Source: Salinicola aestuarinus
GTDB taxonomy: Bacteria > Pseudomonadota > Gammaproteobacteria > Pseudomonadales > Halomonadaceae
Direction: 5' to 3'
Assembly: GCF_003206645.1 (NCBI RefSeq)
Contig: NZ_PZJP01000006.1
Location: 47,653-111,652, forward strand
DNA length: 64,000 bases
In this document: positions 27,667 to 37,204 of the stretch, in pieces
Layout: each line of letters begins with the position of its first letter
Position numbering within the stretch: position 1 is the first letter of the stretch
Notes under the pieces: generated by a model
What the model saw: the letters and a program-made list of their open reading frames with translations, nothing else
What the model was told of the DNA's origin: nothing
Database searches by the model: none
Position numbers and translations under genes: made by a program

Positions 27667-29313
27667 ATGCGCTCACCGTTTCGTCGCTCGCCGCTGCTGG
27701 CGCTACTGGTCGCCCTGGCGGTGCTGAACGGCGTTTTCCTCGCCCTCGAGTTCCCGTGGGCGGGTTTTCCTCCGGCCCACGCGCTGGCACTGGAGGCCGT
27801 GGCAAGCGTCGGTCTCGCCGCGCTACTGCCGCCCTTCCGCGGCCGCCGCTGGCTGACGGGCGCGATCGCGCTCTTCGCCGTCGTCATCGCGCTCTGTGCG
27901 ATCGGTGACACGCTGGTGCAGCGCATGCAGGGCCGTTCGCTCAATCTCTATACCGACCTCGGCCTGATCCCGATTCTGATCGAGCTCATGGTCTCCAATC
28001 TGGGCATGGTCGTGGCGACGGCTCTCATCGTCGCGCTGGGTATCGCCGCTTTCCTCCTGGGGCTCGGGCTACAGCACCTGCTGCGCAGCTTCCACGGGCA
28101 CAACACGCCCTGGCCCCTGGCGCTCGGCCTGACCGTGCTCGGCGTGGGCGGTCTCGCGGGCATCGTGCCGCTGAGTGAGAGCGAAGCCACGGAAAGCGCT
28201 GCCAAGGCCGCGATATCGTCGATCGGTCGGCCGGTGTGGGGATTCATCGACTTCGAGTGGCAGCGCGCTCTCGACACCCGGATCGCACTGGATAATTTCG
28301 GCGAACGACTGGCAGCAGAGACACCCTACCCCGCCGAGGGCCTGCCGCTCTCGGGGCTTGCTGACATCCATGTCATCCTCGGTTTCATCGAGTCCTACGG
28401 GGTCGCGGCGATCGAGCGTGATCCCTTCGCCGGGACCGTGAAGCGGCGCCTGGCATCACTGCAGCGGACACTCGACGACGCCGGGCTCTCGGTGGTCACC
28501 GGACGCGTGACGGCAGCAACGCTCGGCGGGCAGTCTTGGCTCAACCACGCGACCTTCCTCAGCGGCCTGCCGATCACTTCACAGCTTCGTTTCGAGCTGA
28601 TGATGAACCGCTCGCGGCCGACGCTGATCGACGATTTCGCCGCCACCGGCCACCGCACGCTGGCAGTGATGCCGGGGATCACCCGCGCCTGGCCGGAGGG
28701 CGAACGCTATGGCTATGACGCCATCCACACAGAGAATTCGATGCACTACCGCGGCCCCCCGATTGGCTGGGCGAGCATGCCGGATCAGTTCACCTGGCAG
28801 CGCGTCGCCGAATACGCACTGACTGGGATCGGCTCGCCGACCTTCACCGAGCTCGCCACGCTATCCAGCCACGCGCCCTGGTATCCCGTCATCGAGCCGC
28901 TCGACGACTGGCACTCGCTCGGCGATGGCAAGGCGTTTGCGCGCTGGACGGGTGTCGGTGACGACTACGCCACGCTATGGCAGGACCCGGATCGGATGCG
29001 CGACTACTACGCCCCCGCCATCGACTATGCCCTGGCATCGGCAGCCGGCTTCGCGAGTCGCTACGTCGACGATCACACCCTGCTGATCGTGCTCGGCGAC
29101 CATCAGGCTGCTCCGGCGGTGATCGGCAGCAACCCGGGACGAGACGTGCCGATCCATGTCATCAGTGGCGACCCGGCTCTGCTGACGGGATTCCTGGACG
29201 CGGGTTTTCGGCCCGGGACATTGCCGCCCGGCCCCGAGAGCGCGCGTCCGATGGAGACGATGAGGGGACTGCTGCATCGACTCTACGGCGAGGCGCGAAA
29301 CGCCGCGCCGTAG
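27667..29313 (+). CDS. Membrane-anchored sulfatase-fold protein (LtaS/OpgB-like)
   Basis: A 548-residue inner-membrane protein. Four or five hydrophobic helices (residues 7-170) are followed by a periplasmic alkaline-phosphatase/sulfatase-fold domain (about 230-540). Residues consistent with the metal site are ESYG near 241, GGQSWLNHATFLSG near 287 with a candidate nucleophile, and a later LGDHQAAP near 477. AAGGATCTCCT precedes the ATG. Such enzymes often transfer phosphoglycerol or phosphoethanolamine to envelope glycans or lipids. The specific reaction here is unknown. Confidence 0.78.
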   Translation: MRSPFRRSPLLALLVALAVLNGVFLALEFPWAGFPPAHALALEAVASVGLAALLPPFRGRRWLTGAIALFAVVIALCAIGDTLVQRMQGRSLNLYTDLGLIPILIELMVSNLGMVVATALIVALGIAAFLLGLGLQHLLRSFHGHNTPWPLALGLTVLGVGGLAGIVPLSESEATESAAKAAISSIGRPVWGFIDFEWQRALDTRIALDNFGERLAAETPYPAEGLPLSGLADIHVILGFIESYGVAAIERDPFAGTVKRRLASLQRTLDDAGLSVVTGRVTAATLGGQSWLNHATFLSGLPITSQLRFELMMNRSRPTLIDDFAATGHRTLAVMPGITRAWPEGERYGYDAIHTENSMHYRGPPIGWASMPDQFTWQRVAEYALTGIGSPTFTELATLSSHAPWYPVIEPLDDWHSLGDGKAFARWTGVGDDYATLWQDPDRMRDYYAPAIDYALASAAGFASRYVDDHTLLIVLGDHQAAPAVIGSNPGRDVPIHVISGDPALLTGFLDAGFRPGTLPPGPESARPMETMRGLLHRLYGEARNAAP

Positions 29314-29345
29314 CGTGTCGGGAAGGCATGCTCGGGCAGGCGTCT

Positions 29346-30347
29346 TCAGTGCGAATCGGACACGCCCCCGGCGTGATGACGGCTCTTGATCAGACTCGCG
29401 ACCGTGGTGATCACCAGCGTGCCGAGGATGATCGTCATCGACAGCCAGATCGGAATCTCCGGCACCAGATGCACGGGCTCGCCGCCGTTGATGAAGGGCA
29501 GACTGTTGGTGTGCATCGCTTCGACGATCAGCTTCACGCCGATGAAGGCCAGAATGAACGATAGCCCCAGACTGAGATAGACCAGTCGCTTCAACAACCC
29601 GCCGATGAGGAAGTAGAGCTGCAGCAACCCCAGCAGCGCAAAGGCGTTGGTGGTGAAGACGATGTAGGGCTCCTTGGTCAGCCCGAAGATCGCCGGAATC
29701 GAGTCCAGCGCGAAGAGTACGTCGGTCATGCCGAGAGCGATGACCACCATGAATAATGGTGTCGCCAGACGCTTGCCGGTCTTGACGCTGAAGAGGCGGT
29801 CGCCGTCGAACTCGTCCGTCGCGGGCAGGCGCTTTTGCACCCAGCGCACCATGGCGTTGGGCTCATAGGCCTCGTTCTCGTCGTGCTCTCCCGTTCCCTC
29901 GCGTGCCAGCTGGACGGCGGTGTAGAGCAGGAACAGCCCGAACAGGTAGAACACCCAGCTGAACTGAGCAATGGCGGCCGCCCCGACGGCGATGAACAGC
30001 CCGCGCAGGATCAGGGCAATGATGATCCCGATGAGCAGCGCCTTTTGCTGATAGGCTCGCGGCACCGCGAACTTCGACATGATGATCAGAAAGACGAAGA
30101 GGTTGTCGACCGACAGGCTTTTTTCGGTGATGAAGCCGGCAAAGTATTCGGCGCCATGCTGCGCCCCCCAGACCCACCAGAGCCCCGCACCGAAGACCAC
30201 GGCGAGGGCGATGAAGAACACCGACCACCAGGCGGCTTCTCGGAAAGAGGGTTCGTGCGGCTTGCGCACGTGAGCGACGAAATCGAAGACGAATAGCGCA
30301 GTGATGCCGGCAATCGTGGCCAGCCAGACCCAAAGGGGTACATGCAT
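29346..30347 (-). CDS. alx: TerC/Alx-family membrane protein, probable Mn2+ exporter
   Basis: A 333-residue integral membrane protein of the TerC family with about nine helices, matching Alx (about 320 residues). Acidic intramembrane segments typical of the family are seen: SLSVDNLFVFLIIMSKF near residue 78 and GMTDVLFALDSIPAIFGLT near 207. Alx-type proteins export Mn2+. The riboswitch directly upstream strongly supports a manganese role. GGAGG lies before the ATG. It is convergent with the sulfatase-fold gene. Confidence 0.9.
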   Translation of the reverse strand: MHVPLWVWLATIAGITALFVFDFVAHVRKPHEPSFREAAWWSVFFIALAVVFGAGLWWVWGAQHGAEYFAGFITEKSLSVDNLFVFLIIMSKFAVPRAYQQKALLIGIIIALILRGLFIAVGAAAIAQFSWVFYLFGLFLLYTAVQLAREGTGEHDENEAYEPNAMVRWVQKRLPATDEFDGDRLFSVKTGKRLATPLFMVVIALGMTDVLFALDSIPAIFGLTKEPYIVFTTNAFALLGLLQLYFLIGGLLKRLVYLSLGLSFILAFIGVKLIVEAMHTNSLPFINGGEPVHLVPEIPIWLSMTIILGTLVITTVASLIKSRHHAGGVSDSH

Positions 30348-30377
30348 ACGGGAACCTCCGGTAGACGGTGAACGTCA

Positions 30378-30517
30378 CCGAAAGTCTCTCCCGTCGCGCC
30401 GAGGCCGGGTGCCTCGAAGTGACCGATAGCGCCGGGGCATGTGGCCCGTGCTGACGACGCTATTGCCGGGGCGAATCAGCGATCCGGCCCGTGGGATACT
30501 CCCCTTCCGTGCCGGCG
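30378..30517 (-). ncRNA. yybP-ykoY manganese riboswitch
   Basis: On the minus strand, just upstream of the TerC/Alx gene, the leader shows the three conserved blocks of the yybP-ykoY aptamer. These are GGGGAGTA (complement of 30498-30505), CGTCAGCAC (complement of 30448-30456), and GAGACTTTC (complement of 30380-30388). The P1 helix can form between ACGGAAG and CTTTCGGT with one bulged base, and GC-rich hairpins fill the space between the two docking loops. The family senses Mn2+ and activates exporters such as Alx. The ribosome site lies about 25 nt downstream. Confidence 0.85.
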
Positions 30518-30551
30518 CATTGTGGCGTGGCCCCCGCACCGTGGCAAGCAG

Positions 30552-30575
30552 AAAAAAGCCCGCGCGAGGGCGGGC
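30552..30575 (-). terminator. Rho-independent terminator of purU
   Basis: On the minus strand a GCCCGC...GCGGGC stem is followed by TTTTTT, 45 bp after the purU stop and just before the riboswitch. It separates the sox-purU operon from the alx transcript. Confidence 0.88.
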
Positions 30576-30619
30576 CTGGAGAGGCGAAAACGAAGTCGGA
30601 GAGAGAGACGGCGTATCGC

Positions 30620-31504
30620 TCAGCCTGACAGCACCACCGTGCGCCCCGAGTGCAGAAAAACCCGCTTCTGCTGATGGTAGCGAACCGCTCGCGCCAGCGT
30701 CAGACACTCGATGTCGCGCCCCCGCGCGACCAGGTCCTCCGGGTAGTGCGCATGATCCACCGTCTCCACCCCCTGAGCGATGATCGGCCCCTCGTCGAGA
30801 TCGTCGTTGATGTAGTGCGCCGTGGCGCCGACCAGCTTCACGCCCTTCTCGTAGGCCTGGTGATAGGGCTTGGCGCCCTTGAACCCCGGCAGCAGCGAAT
30901 GATGGATATTGATCGCACGGCCGGCGAATTCATGACATAGATCCGGCGAGAGGACCTGCATGTAACGGGCGAGAATCACCAGCTCGGCGCCGCTGTCGTG
31001 CACGACCCGACGGATCTCCGCCTCCTGCTCCGCCTTGGTGTCAGGCGCCACCGGCAGGTGGTGATACGGAATCGCGTGCCAGGCGGCCAGCGGCTCCAGA
31101 TCCGGATGATTGGAGACAATGGCACGCACATCGATCGCCAGCTGTCCGGTACGGTAGCGATAGAGCAGATCGTTCAGGCAATGATCCGCCTTGGACACCA
31201 TGATCACGACCGGCAACCGGGTGCCGGGCGCCATCAGCTCGAAGGTCATGTCGAACTCGGCGGCGCGGGCGTCGAAGCGCTCGTGGAAGGCGGCTTCGGT
31301 GAAATCGCCAAGCTCCGGGCGAAAGGCGGCGCGAATGAAGAACCGTCCGCCCCGATAGTCATCGAAGGAGTGAAGTTCGGTGATATAGCACGCCTGCTCC
31401 TTGAGAAAGCGCGTGACCACATCCACCGTCCCCAGTCGGCTCGGGCACTGGGCAGCAAGGATCCAGCTGTCGCTTTCGGCTTGCCTGTCGTTGTTCGTTT
31501 GCAT
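30620..31504 (-). CDS. purU: Formyltetrahydrofolate deformylase
   Basis: A 294-residue PurU that hydrolyses 10-formyl-tetrahydrofolate to formate and tetrahydrofolate. The N-terminal ACT domain (about residues 12-95) is followed by the formyltransferase-fold domain. The catalytic trio is visible in RAINIHHSLLPGF (Asn, His) and DLDEGPII (Asp). The start at 31504 follows GGAG. It is the last gene of the soxBDAG unit, as in pseudomonads, where it recycles one-carbon folates released by sarcosine oxidase. Confidence 0.93.
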   Translation of the reverse strand: MQTNNDRQAESDSWILAAQCPSRLGTVDVVTRFLKEQACYITELHSFDDYRGGRFFIRAAFRPELGDFTEAAFHERFDARAAEFDMTFELMAPGTRLPVVIMVSKADHCLNDLLYRYRTGQLAIDVRAIVSNHPDLEPLAAWHAIPYHHLPVAPDTKAEQEAEIRRVVHDSGAELVILARYMQVLSPDLCHEFAGRAINIHHSLLPGFKGAKPYHQAYEKGVKLVGATAHYINDDLDEGPIIAQGVETVDHAHYPEDLVARGRDIECLTLARAVRYHQQKRVFLHSGRTVVLSG

Positions 31505-31552
31505 GGTGGCTCCAGCCACGGCCGCCATCGCCTGCGCAATGGCGGCCGATCA

Positions 31553-32224
31553 TCAGGATGTCGGGGATTCGACGCTCACGCCGTATTCGCGTCCGGCATC
31601 CCTTAGCCAGCGCACGCAGTAGTCGGCAAAGCTTCGCCGCACCACCAGCTCGAAACACGCCTCGCTGGGACGACGCAGGTTGATGCTGGTCTTGGCGAAC
31701 ACGGTACCTACCGCCTTGCCCACCGGCAGGCCATGACTGTGCACGTCATAGGTCACCGACTTCATCAGCACGTCGCGGGCCTTGTCGCCGGAGAGCTCCA
31801 CCAGTGTCTGTCCCCCGCTGACATTGACGATGGCAAAGTGGGCATCGCCCAGACGCTCGCGCAGACGGTTCTCCAGCGCGAACTCTTCCCCCCCGGGGAC
31901 GATCACCAGCCACTCGTCCGGCGACAGCCACTGCACCGAGCGGCTGCCCTCGGCATCGACATTCAGGCCGAGCGGCTGGCCCGGCAGGTTGATCCCCAGC
32001 TCGGCGCGGACCGCCTCGTCGAGGGTGATGGCGCCACCACGCAGGATCAGGTGGCCCAGAAAGGGCCGCTCGATCGCGCTCACCTGACCGCTGCCGCCGG
32101 CGGCATCGACGAGCCCGCGCTGACGGCTCCAGGCGAGCGGCGACTCGGCGTCGATCGGCTCGGCGGGATGCGTATCGAACACGGCGACGTTGCTGACATT
32201 GGTTTCAGAACCGGCTTCAGACAT
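31553..32224 (-). CDS. soxG: Sarcosine oxidase gamma subunit
   Basis: A 223-residue gamma subunit of heterotetrameric sarcosine oxidase. Its start codon overlaps the end of soxA by eight bases (ATGTCTGA), so it is translationally coupled. The protein has the GcvT-like partial fold of SoxG, with LSPDEWLVI and RPSEACFELVVRRSFADY segments conserved in this subunit. It stabilises the alpha subunit; no cofactor motif is expected or seen. Confidence 0.9.
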   Translation of the reverse strand: MSEAGSETNVSNVAVFDTHPAEPIDAESPLAWSRQRGLVDAAGGSGQVSAIERPFLGHLILRGGAITLDEAVRAELGINLPGQPLGLNVDAEGSRSVQWLSPDEWLVIVPGGEEFALENRLRERLGDAHFAIVNVSGGQTLVELSGDKARDVLMKSVTYDVHSHGLPVGKAVGTVFAKTSINLRRPSEACFELVVRRSFADYCVRWLRDAGREYGVSVESPTS

Positions 32225-35200
32225 TCTGGCGCTCCCACTTGGGATCAAAGAATACGGTGTTCACCACCTCGGCTTCGTGAGTGGTGCCGTCGGACATCGG
32301 CAGATAGACGGTCTCACCCATGCGGTTGCGCCCTCCCTTGAGCACCGCCAGGGCGAAGCCGCTCTCCAGCACCGGGCTGTAGTAGCTGGAGGTGACGTGC
32401 CCCATCATGGTCATGGGGATCTTCTGCTCGCGGTCGAGCACGATCTGCGCGCCCTCTTCCAGCACCACCTTCGGATCCTTGGGCTTGAGACCGACCAGCT
32501 GCTTGCGATCCTCCCGGGCGGTGTCCGGGCGGGTCAGCGCACGCTTGCCGATCCAGGGGAACGGCTTGTCGTAACCCACCGCCCACTGCATGCCGAGATC
32601 CTCCGGCGTCACCGAGCCGTCGGTATCCTGACCGGCGATGATCAAGCCTTTCTCGGCACGCAGTACGTGCATGGTCTCGGTGCCGTAGGGGGTCAGATCG
32701 TACTTCTCGCCGTGGGCGAACAGCGCCTTCCAGACGTGCAGGGCATAGTTCGCCTGGACGTTGATCTCGAACGCCAGCTCGCCGGTGAAGGAGATGCGAA
32801 ACACTCGCGCCGGCACGCCCGCCACCGTGCCTTGCTTCCAGTCCATGAACTTGAACTGTTCGCGGTCGAGATCGATATCGGTCACTTCCGCCATCAGCTT
32901 GCGCGCCTCCGGCCCCGTCACCGTCATGGTCGCGAAGTGATCGGTCACCGAATTGAAGTAGACCTGCAGTTCCGGCCACTCGGTCTGGTGCCAAAGCTCC
33001 AGCCACTCCAGCACGCTGGCCGCGCCGCCGGTGGTGGTGGTCATGAGAAAGTGGTTCTCGGCCAGGCAGCTGGTGGTGCCATCATCCATCAGCATGCCGT
33101 CGTCTTTGCACATCAGCCCGTAACGCACGCGCCCGGGGGCGAGCTTGGCCCACTTGTTGGTGTAGATACGCCCCAGGAACTCGCGGGCGTCCGGTCCCTG
33201 GATGTCGATCTTGCCGAGCGTCGAGGCATCCAGAATCCCCACCCCCTGGCGTACTGCCAGACACTCACGGGCCACCGCGTCGTGCATCGTCTCCGTCTTG
33301 CCGTCGACCTGGCGCGGGAAGTACCAGGGACGCTTCCAGTGGCCGACGTCCTCGAACTCGGCACCGTTCTCGACGTGCCACTGATGCAGCGCGGTGTAGC
33401 GCTCGGGATCGAACAGCTCACCACAGTGACGACCGACGATGGCGCCAAAGCTGACCGGCGTGTAGTTGGGCCGGAAGACGGTGGTGCCCACCTCGGGGAT
33501 CGAGCGGTGCAGACAGCGCGCGGCGATCGCCATGCCGTTGATGTTGCCGAGCTTGCCCTGGTCGGTGCCGAAACCGAGTGCCGTATAGCGCTTGACGTGC
33601 TCGATCGACTCGAAGCCCTCGCGGGTCGCAAGCTCCACCCCTGCGGCGGTGACGTCGTTCTGCAGATCAACGAACTGCTTGGGGGCGCGCAGCGTCGGTT
33701 TTTCGTGAGGTACCTGATAGAGCGCGCTGGTGGCACTCTCGGCGCACGCCTCGACGCTCGGCACGGTGATGGCTTCGGCCTGATCGAAGCCCGCTGCCTT
33801 GGCGGCTTCGCCACCCGCACGGGCGCCATCGGCCAGGGTCTCGCCGAGGGCGTAGACCGCCTGGACGCCGCCGGCGAAGTGCATGCCCTTGACCTCACCG
33901 GGCACGAAACCGAGCAGATCTTCACGCCACTGCGGGCGCTTGCCGGTATGCGAGGCAAGGTGGATCACCGGGCTGTAGCCGCCGGAACTGGCGATGGTGT
34001 CGCAGGCCAGCTCCTCGATCTTGCCGGTCACCACGAAGCGCGTGGTGTCGATGGCCACCACGCGCGCACCGCTGACCCGCTGGCTGCCGCTCGCTTCCAT
34101 CACTGCGCTGCCGGTGATGACGCGGATACCGCTATCGCGCACCTGCTTGACCCGATCGCCGTCCGGATTGGCGCGGGAATCGACCACCGCGACCACCTCG
34201 CGGCCGGCCTCCTTCCAGTCCAGCGCCGTGCGGTAGGCGTGATCGTTATTGGTGGTCAGCACCAGCCGCTGCCCCGGCGCCACGCCGTAGCGACGCAGAT
34301 AGACCGAGATCGCCCCGGCGACCATGTTGCCCGGTACGTCGTTGTTGGCGTAGACCAGCGGACGCTCGTGGCTGCCGCTGGCAAGCACGACTCGCTCGGC
34401 GCGGACCCGGTGCAGTCGTGAACGCACTTCGCCGGCGCGACCGGCGTCCGCCGCGGTATCGGCGAGGTGCTCGGTGCAGCGCTCATGCAGCGTGACGAAG
34501 TTGTGATCGTGATAGCCGTTGGCAGTGGTGCGCGGCAGCAGTGTCACGCTCTCCATGTCCGCCAGCTCGGCGACGACTCTCTCGACCCACTCGGTCGCCG
34601 AGGCCCCCTCCAGGACCTCGCGGCTATCCAGCAGCGAGCCGCCCATCTCCTCCTGCTCGTCGCAGAGGATGACGCGCGCGCCGGCCCGGGCGGCGGCAAG
34701 CGCCGCCGTGAGGCCGGCAGGGCCGGCGCCGATCACCAGCACATCGCAGTGCTGATTGAGGTGGTCGTAGATGTCCGGGTCCGACTCGGCGGGCGAGCGG
34801 CCGAGCCCCGCCCCCTTGCGGATGAACTTCTCGTAGGTCATCCACATCGAGGCGGGGGCCATGAAGGTCTTGTAGTAGAAGCCCGGCGGCATGAAGCTGC
34901 CCCCCAGCTTGCCTACCCAGCTCATCACGTCGCGCTGAACGTTGGGCCAGCCGTTGGTGCTCCGCGCCACCAGCCCGTCGTAGAGCGCCTGCTGCGTGGC
35001 GCGCACGTTGGGCACCTGCGCCGCCTCGGAGGCGCCAAGCTGAACGATGGCATTGGGCTCCTCGGGACCGGCGGCGGTGATACCGCGAGGCCGCGAGTAC
35101 TTGAAGCTGCGGTTGACGACGTCAACGCCATTGGCGAGCAGTGCCGAGGCCAGGGTGTCGCCGGCAAACCCCGGATACTGCTGGCCGTTGAAGGTGAAGG

Positions 35201-35258
35201 TCAGCACCCGCGAACGATCGATGCGTCCGCCCTGACTGAGACGATTGTTCTGGCTCAT
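32217..35258 (-). CDS. soxA: Sarcosine oxidase alpha subunit
   Basis: A 1013-residue alpha subunit, the normal length. The start at 35258 is chosen because it makes a 4-bp ATGA overlap with soxD; the frame is open further. An N-terminal ferredoxin-like domain (about 10-105) is followed by a Rossmann nucleotide-binding domain starting VLVIGAGPAGLTAALAAA near residue 170, and a C-terminal GcvT/folate-binding domain (about 590-1000). Sarcosine is oxidatively demethylated to glycine, with the methyl group passed to tetrahydrofolate in the alpha subunit or released as formaldehyde. Confidence 0.95.
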   Translation of the reverse strand: MSQNNRLSQGGRIDRSRVLTFTFNGQQYPGFAGDTLASALLANGVDVVNRSFKYSRPRGITAAGPEEPNAIVQLGASEAAQVPNVRATQQALYDGLVARSTNGWPNVQRDVMSWVGKLGGSFMPPGFYYKTFMAPASMWMTYEKFIRKGAGLGRSPAESDPDIYDHLNQHCDVLVIGAGPAGLTAALAAARAGARVILCDEQEEMGGSLLDSREVLEGASATEWVERVVAELADMESVTLLPRTTANGYHDHNFVTLHERCTEHLADTAADAGRAGEVRSRLHRVRAERVVLASGSHERPLVYANNDVPGNMVAGAISVYLRRYGVAPGQRLVLTTNNDHAYRTALDWKEAGREVVAVVDSRANPDGDRVKQVRDSGIRVITGSAVMEASGSQRVSGARVVAIDTTRFVVTGKIEELACDTIASSGGYSPVIHLASHTGKRPQWREDLLGFVPGEVKGMHFAGGVQAVYALGETLADGARAGGEAAKAAGFDQAEAITVPSVEACAESATSALYQVPHEKPTLRAPKQFVDLQNDVTAAGVELATREGFESIEHVKRYTALGFGTDQGKLGNINGMAIAARCLHRSIPEVGTTVFRPNYTPVSFGAIVGRHCGELFDPERYTALHQWHVENGAEFEDVGHWKRPWYFPRQVDGKTETMHDAVARECLAVRQGVGILDASTLGKIDIQGPDAREFLGRIYTNKWAKLAPGRVRYGLMCKDDGMLMDDGTTSCLAENHFLMTTTTGGAASVLEWLELWHQTEWPELQVYFNSVTDHFATMTVTGPEARKLMAEVTDIDLDREQFKFMDWKQGTVAGVPARVFRISFTGELAFEINVQANYALHVWKALFAHGEKYDLTPYGTETMHVLRAEKGLIIAGQDTDGSVTPEDLGMQWAVGYDKPFPWIGKRALTRPDTAREDRKQLVGLKPKDPKVVLEEGAQIVLDREQKIPMTMMGHVTSSYYSPVLESGFALAVLKGGRNRMGETVYLPMSDGTTHEAEVVNTVFFDPKWERQNV

Positions 35259-35644
35259 GACGGCGTCTCCTCGTTGAGCGTGCTGTTCTCGGGTCGGGCA
35301 CCCACGGTCTGCCAGCCGCCGTCGGCGGTCTGTACGCCCTGCTCGTGGCGAACCTTCGCGGTCTCGGCCGTGATCGTCGGCTGCTCCCCCATGGGGTAGG
35401 TTTCGAGAATCTCGTAGGTGGTGGTGTTGCGGGTGATGTTGAAGAACTTGCGACAGCCCAGCCGATGCACCCACATCTCGTGGTGAATCCCGCGCGGATT
35501 GTCGCGGAAGAACAGATAGTCACCCCACTCCTCGTCGCTGACGCTATCGGGATCGGCGGGGCGCACCAGATGCGCCTGACCGTTGGGGTGGAATTCCTCT
35601 TCCTCACGTCGCTCGCCGCAGTAGGGGCAGTGGATATAGAACAT
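35255..35644 (-). CDS. soxD: Sarcosine oxidase delta subunit
   Basis: A 129-residue delta subunit with the zinc-binding CPYCGERRE at residues 6-14 and the HRLGCRKFFNITRNT stretch near 61 that supplies the remaining ligands. The length is slightly above that of many SoxD proteins (about 90-110), with a C-terminal tail. It lies 140 bp after soxB and overlaps soxA by 4 bp. Confidence 0.93.
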   Translation of the reverse strand: MFYIHCPYCGERREEEEFHPNGQAHLVRPADPDSVSDEEWGDYLFFRDNPRGIHHEMWVHRLGCRKFFNITRNTTTYEILETYPMGEQPTITAETAKVRHEQGVQTADGGWQTVGARPENSTLNEETPS

Positions 35645-35784
35645 GGTGCAGTCTCCCGACTCGTCATCCGCCGCCAGTGGCGGCAGGCGTTCACGCTATT
35701 GTTGGGGCGATCACTCGCTTGAAGACGTCGCGCGCGACGACACGCCCGCCATTGGCGCGGCATCGTCGAGCGCAGGGGGTGGTC

Positions 35785-37035
35785 CTAGTGGGCGACACCC
35801 GCGGCGCCGTGCTCATCGATCAGCGCGCCGGTGTGGAAACGGTCGATCGAGAACGGGGCGGCGATCGGATGCATCTCCCCCTTCGCCAGGCTCGCAGCGA
35901 AGACGTGCCCCGAACCGGGGGTGGCCTTGAATCCACCGGTGCCCCAGCCGCAGTTGAAATAGAGCCCCTTGACCTTCGTCTTGGAGAGGATCGGGCAGGC
36001 GTCGGGGCAGGTATCGACGATGCCGCCCCACTGACGGTTCATGCGCACCCGCGAGAACATCGGGAACATCTCGACGATCGCCTGCAGCGTGTGCTCGACA
36101 GTGGGGAAACTGCCGCGCTGGCCGTAGCCCAGATAGCCGTCGATACCCGCGCCGATCACGAGATCGCCCTTGTCGGACTGACTGACGTAACCATGCACAT
36201 GGTTGGACATGGTGACGGTGTTGAGAATCGGCTTGAGTGGCTCGGAAACCAGCGCCTGCAGCGGGTGGGATTCCAGCGGCAGCTTGAATCCGGCCATGCT
36301 GGCGAGAACGCCGGAGTTGCCCGCCGCCACACAGCCCACCGTGTTCGCTTCGATATCGCCGCGGTTGGTATGAACGCCGAAGACCTTGCCGTCGCGAATC
36401 TTGAAGCCGGTCACCTCGGTGTTCTGCAGCAGATCGACCCCCAGCGAGTCGGCGCCGCGCGCGTAGCCCCAGGCAACGGCGTCGTGACGCGCGACACCGG
36501 CACTCTTCTGCCACGAGGCCCCCATGACCGGGTAGCGCGCGCGCTTGGAGGTATCCAGCGCCGGCTCGATCTCCTTGATCTGCGCCGGAGTGACGACTTC
36601 GCTGTCGATGCCATTGAGGCGGTTGGCGTTGACCCGGCGCTGGACGTCTCGCATGTCCTGGAGCGTGTGGGCGAGGTTGAGCACGCCCCGCTGCGAGAAC
36701 ATCACGTTGTAGTTCAGATCCTGCGAGAGCCCCTTCCACAGATCCAGCGAGTGGTTATAGAGCTGAGCCGCCTCGTCCCACAGGTAATTGGAACGCACGA
36801 TCGTAGTGTTGCGCGCCGTGTTGCCGCCGCCCAGCCAGCCCTTCTCGATCACCGCCACATTGGTAATGCCGAACTCTTTCGCCAGATACCAGGCAGTGGC
36901 GAGACCATGACCGCCACCACCGACGATGATGACGTCGTAGCGCTTCTTGGGTGTGGGATTGCGCCAGTGGCGCTGCCAGTTCTCGTGGTGACTCAGCGCA
37001 TGCTTGACCAGGCTGAAACCGGAATAGCGTTGCAT
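35785..37035 (-). CDS. soxB: Sarcosine oxidase beta subunit
   Basis: A 416-residue beta subunit, exactly family-like in length, which carries FAD and the covalent FMN and oxidises sarcosine. The dinucleotide-binding motif [18 protein letters not shown] is at about residues 33-50. [15 protein letters not shown] near residue 370 is the typical C-terminal flavin segment. The start at 37035 follows GAGAGG; an upstream in-frame start would add six residues. It heads the soxBDAG-purU operon. Confidence 0.95.
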   Translation of the reverse strand: MQRYSGFSLVKHALSHHENWQRHWRNPTPKKRYDVIIVGGGGHGLATAWYLAKEFGITNVAVIEKGWLGGGNTARNTTIVRSNYLWDEAAQLYNHSLDLWKGLSQDLNYNVMFSQRGVLNLAHTLQDMRDVQRRVNANRLNGIDSEVVTPAQIKEIEPALDTSKRARYPVMGASWQKSAGVARHDAVAWGYARGADSLGVDLLQNTEVTGFKIRDGKVFGVHTNRGDIEANTVGCVAAGNSGVLASMAGFKLPLESHPLQALVSEPLKPILNTVTMSNHVHGYVSQSDKGDLVIGAGIDGYLGYGQRGSFPTVEHTLQAIVEMFPMFSRVRMNRQWGGIVDTCPDACPILSKTKVKGLYFNCGWGTGGFKATPGSGHVFAASLAKGEMHPIAAPFSIDRFHTGALIDEHGAAGVAH

Positions 37036-37139
37036 ATGCCCTCTCTGTGCCACGGCAGCGGCGATCGGCGGGTGATCATTCTTGACGTCATTTTTGGCGA
37101 TAGTATCGCCCGCCCGAGAGTGCGGAATGCGCGGTCACG

Positions 37140-37182
37140 TCACGCCAGGATTCATTTGCGACACCGGTGACGAATTTGCGAC
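37140..37182 (-). promoter_or_regulatory. Candidate regulator site upstream of soxB
   Basis: The soxB upstream region contains TCACGCCAGGATTC at 37140-37153, identical to a 14-mer upstream of gbcB. Next to it are two exact direct repeats ATTTGCGAC (37154-37162 and 37174-37182) with a 20-bp period. Direct repeats two helical turns apart are typical of AraC-family activators, the class that contains GbdR and SouR, which control betaine and sarcosine catabolism in pseudomonads. Confidence 0.55.
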
Positions 37183-37204
37183 AACGACGACACGCTCACT
37201 GCCG

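Noticed and set aside
32190..34421. 743-codon open frame opposite soxA
   Set aside because: Antisense shadow of a strongly conserved gene; no ribosome site or recognisable domain.
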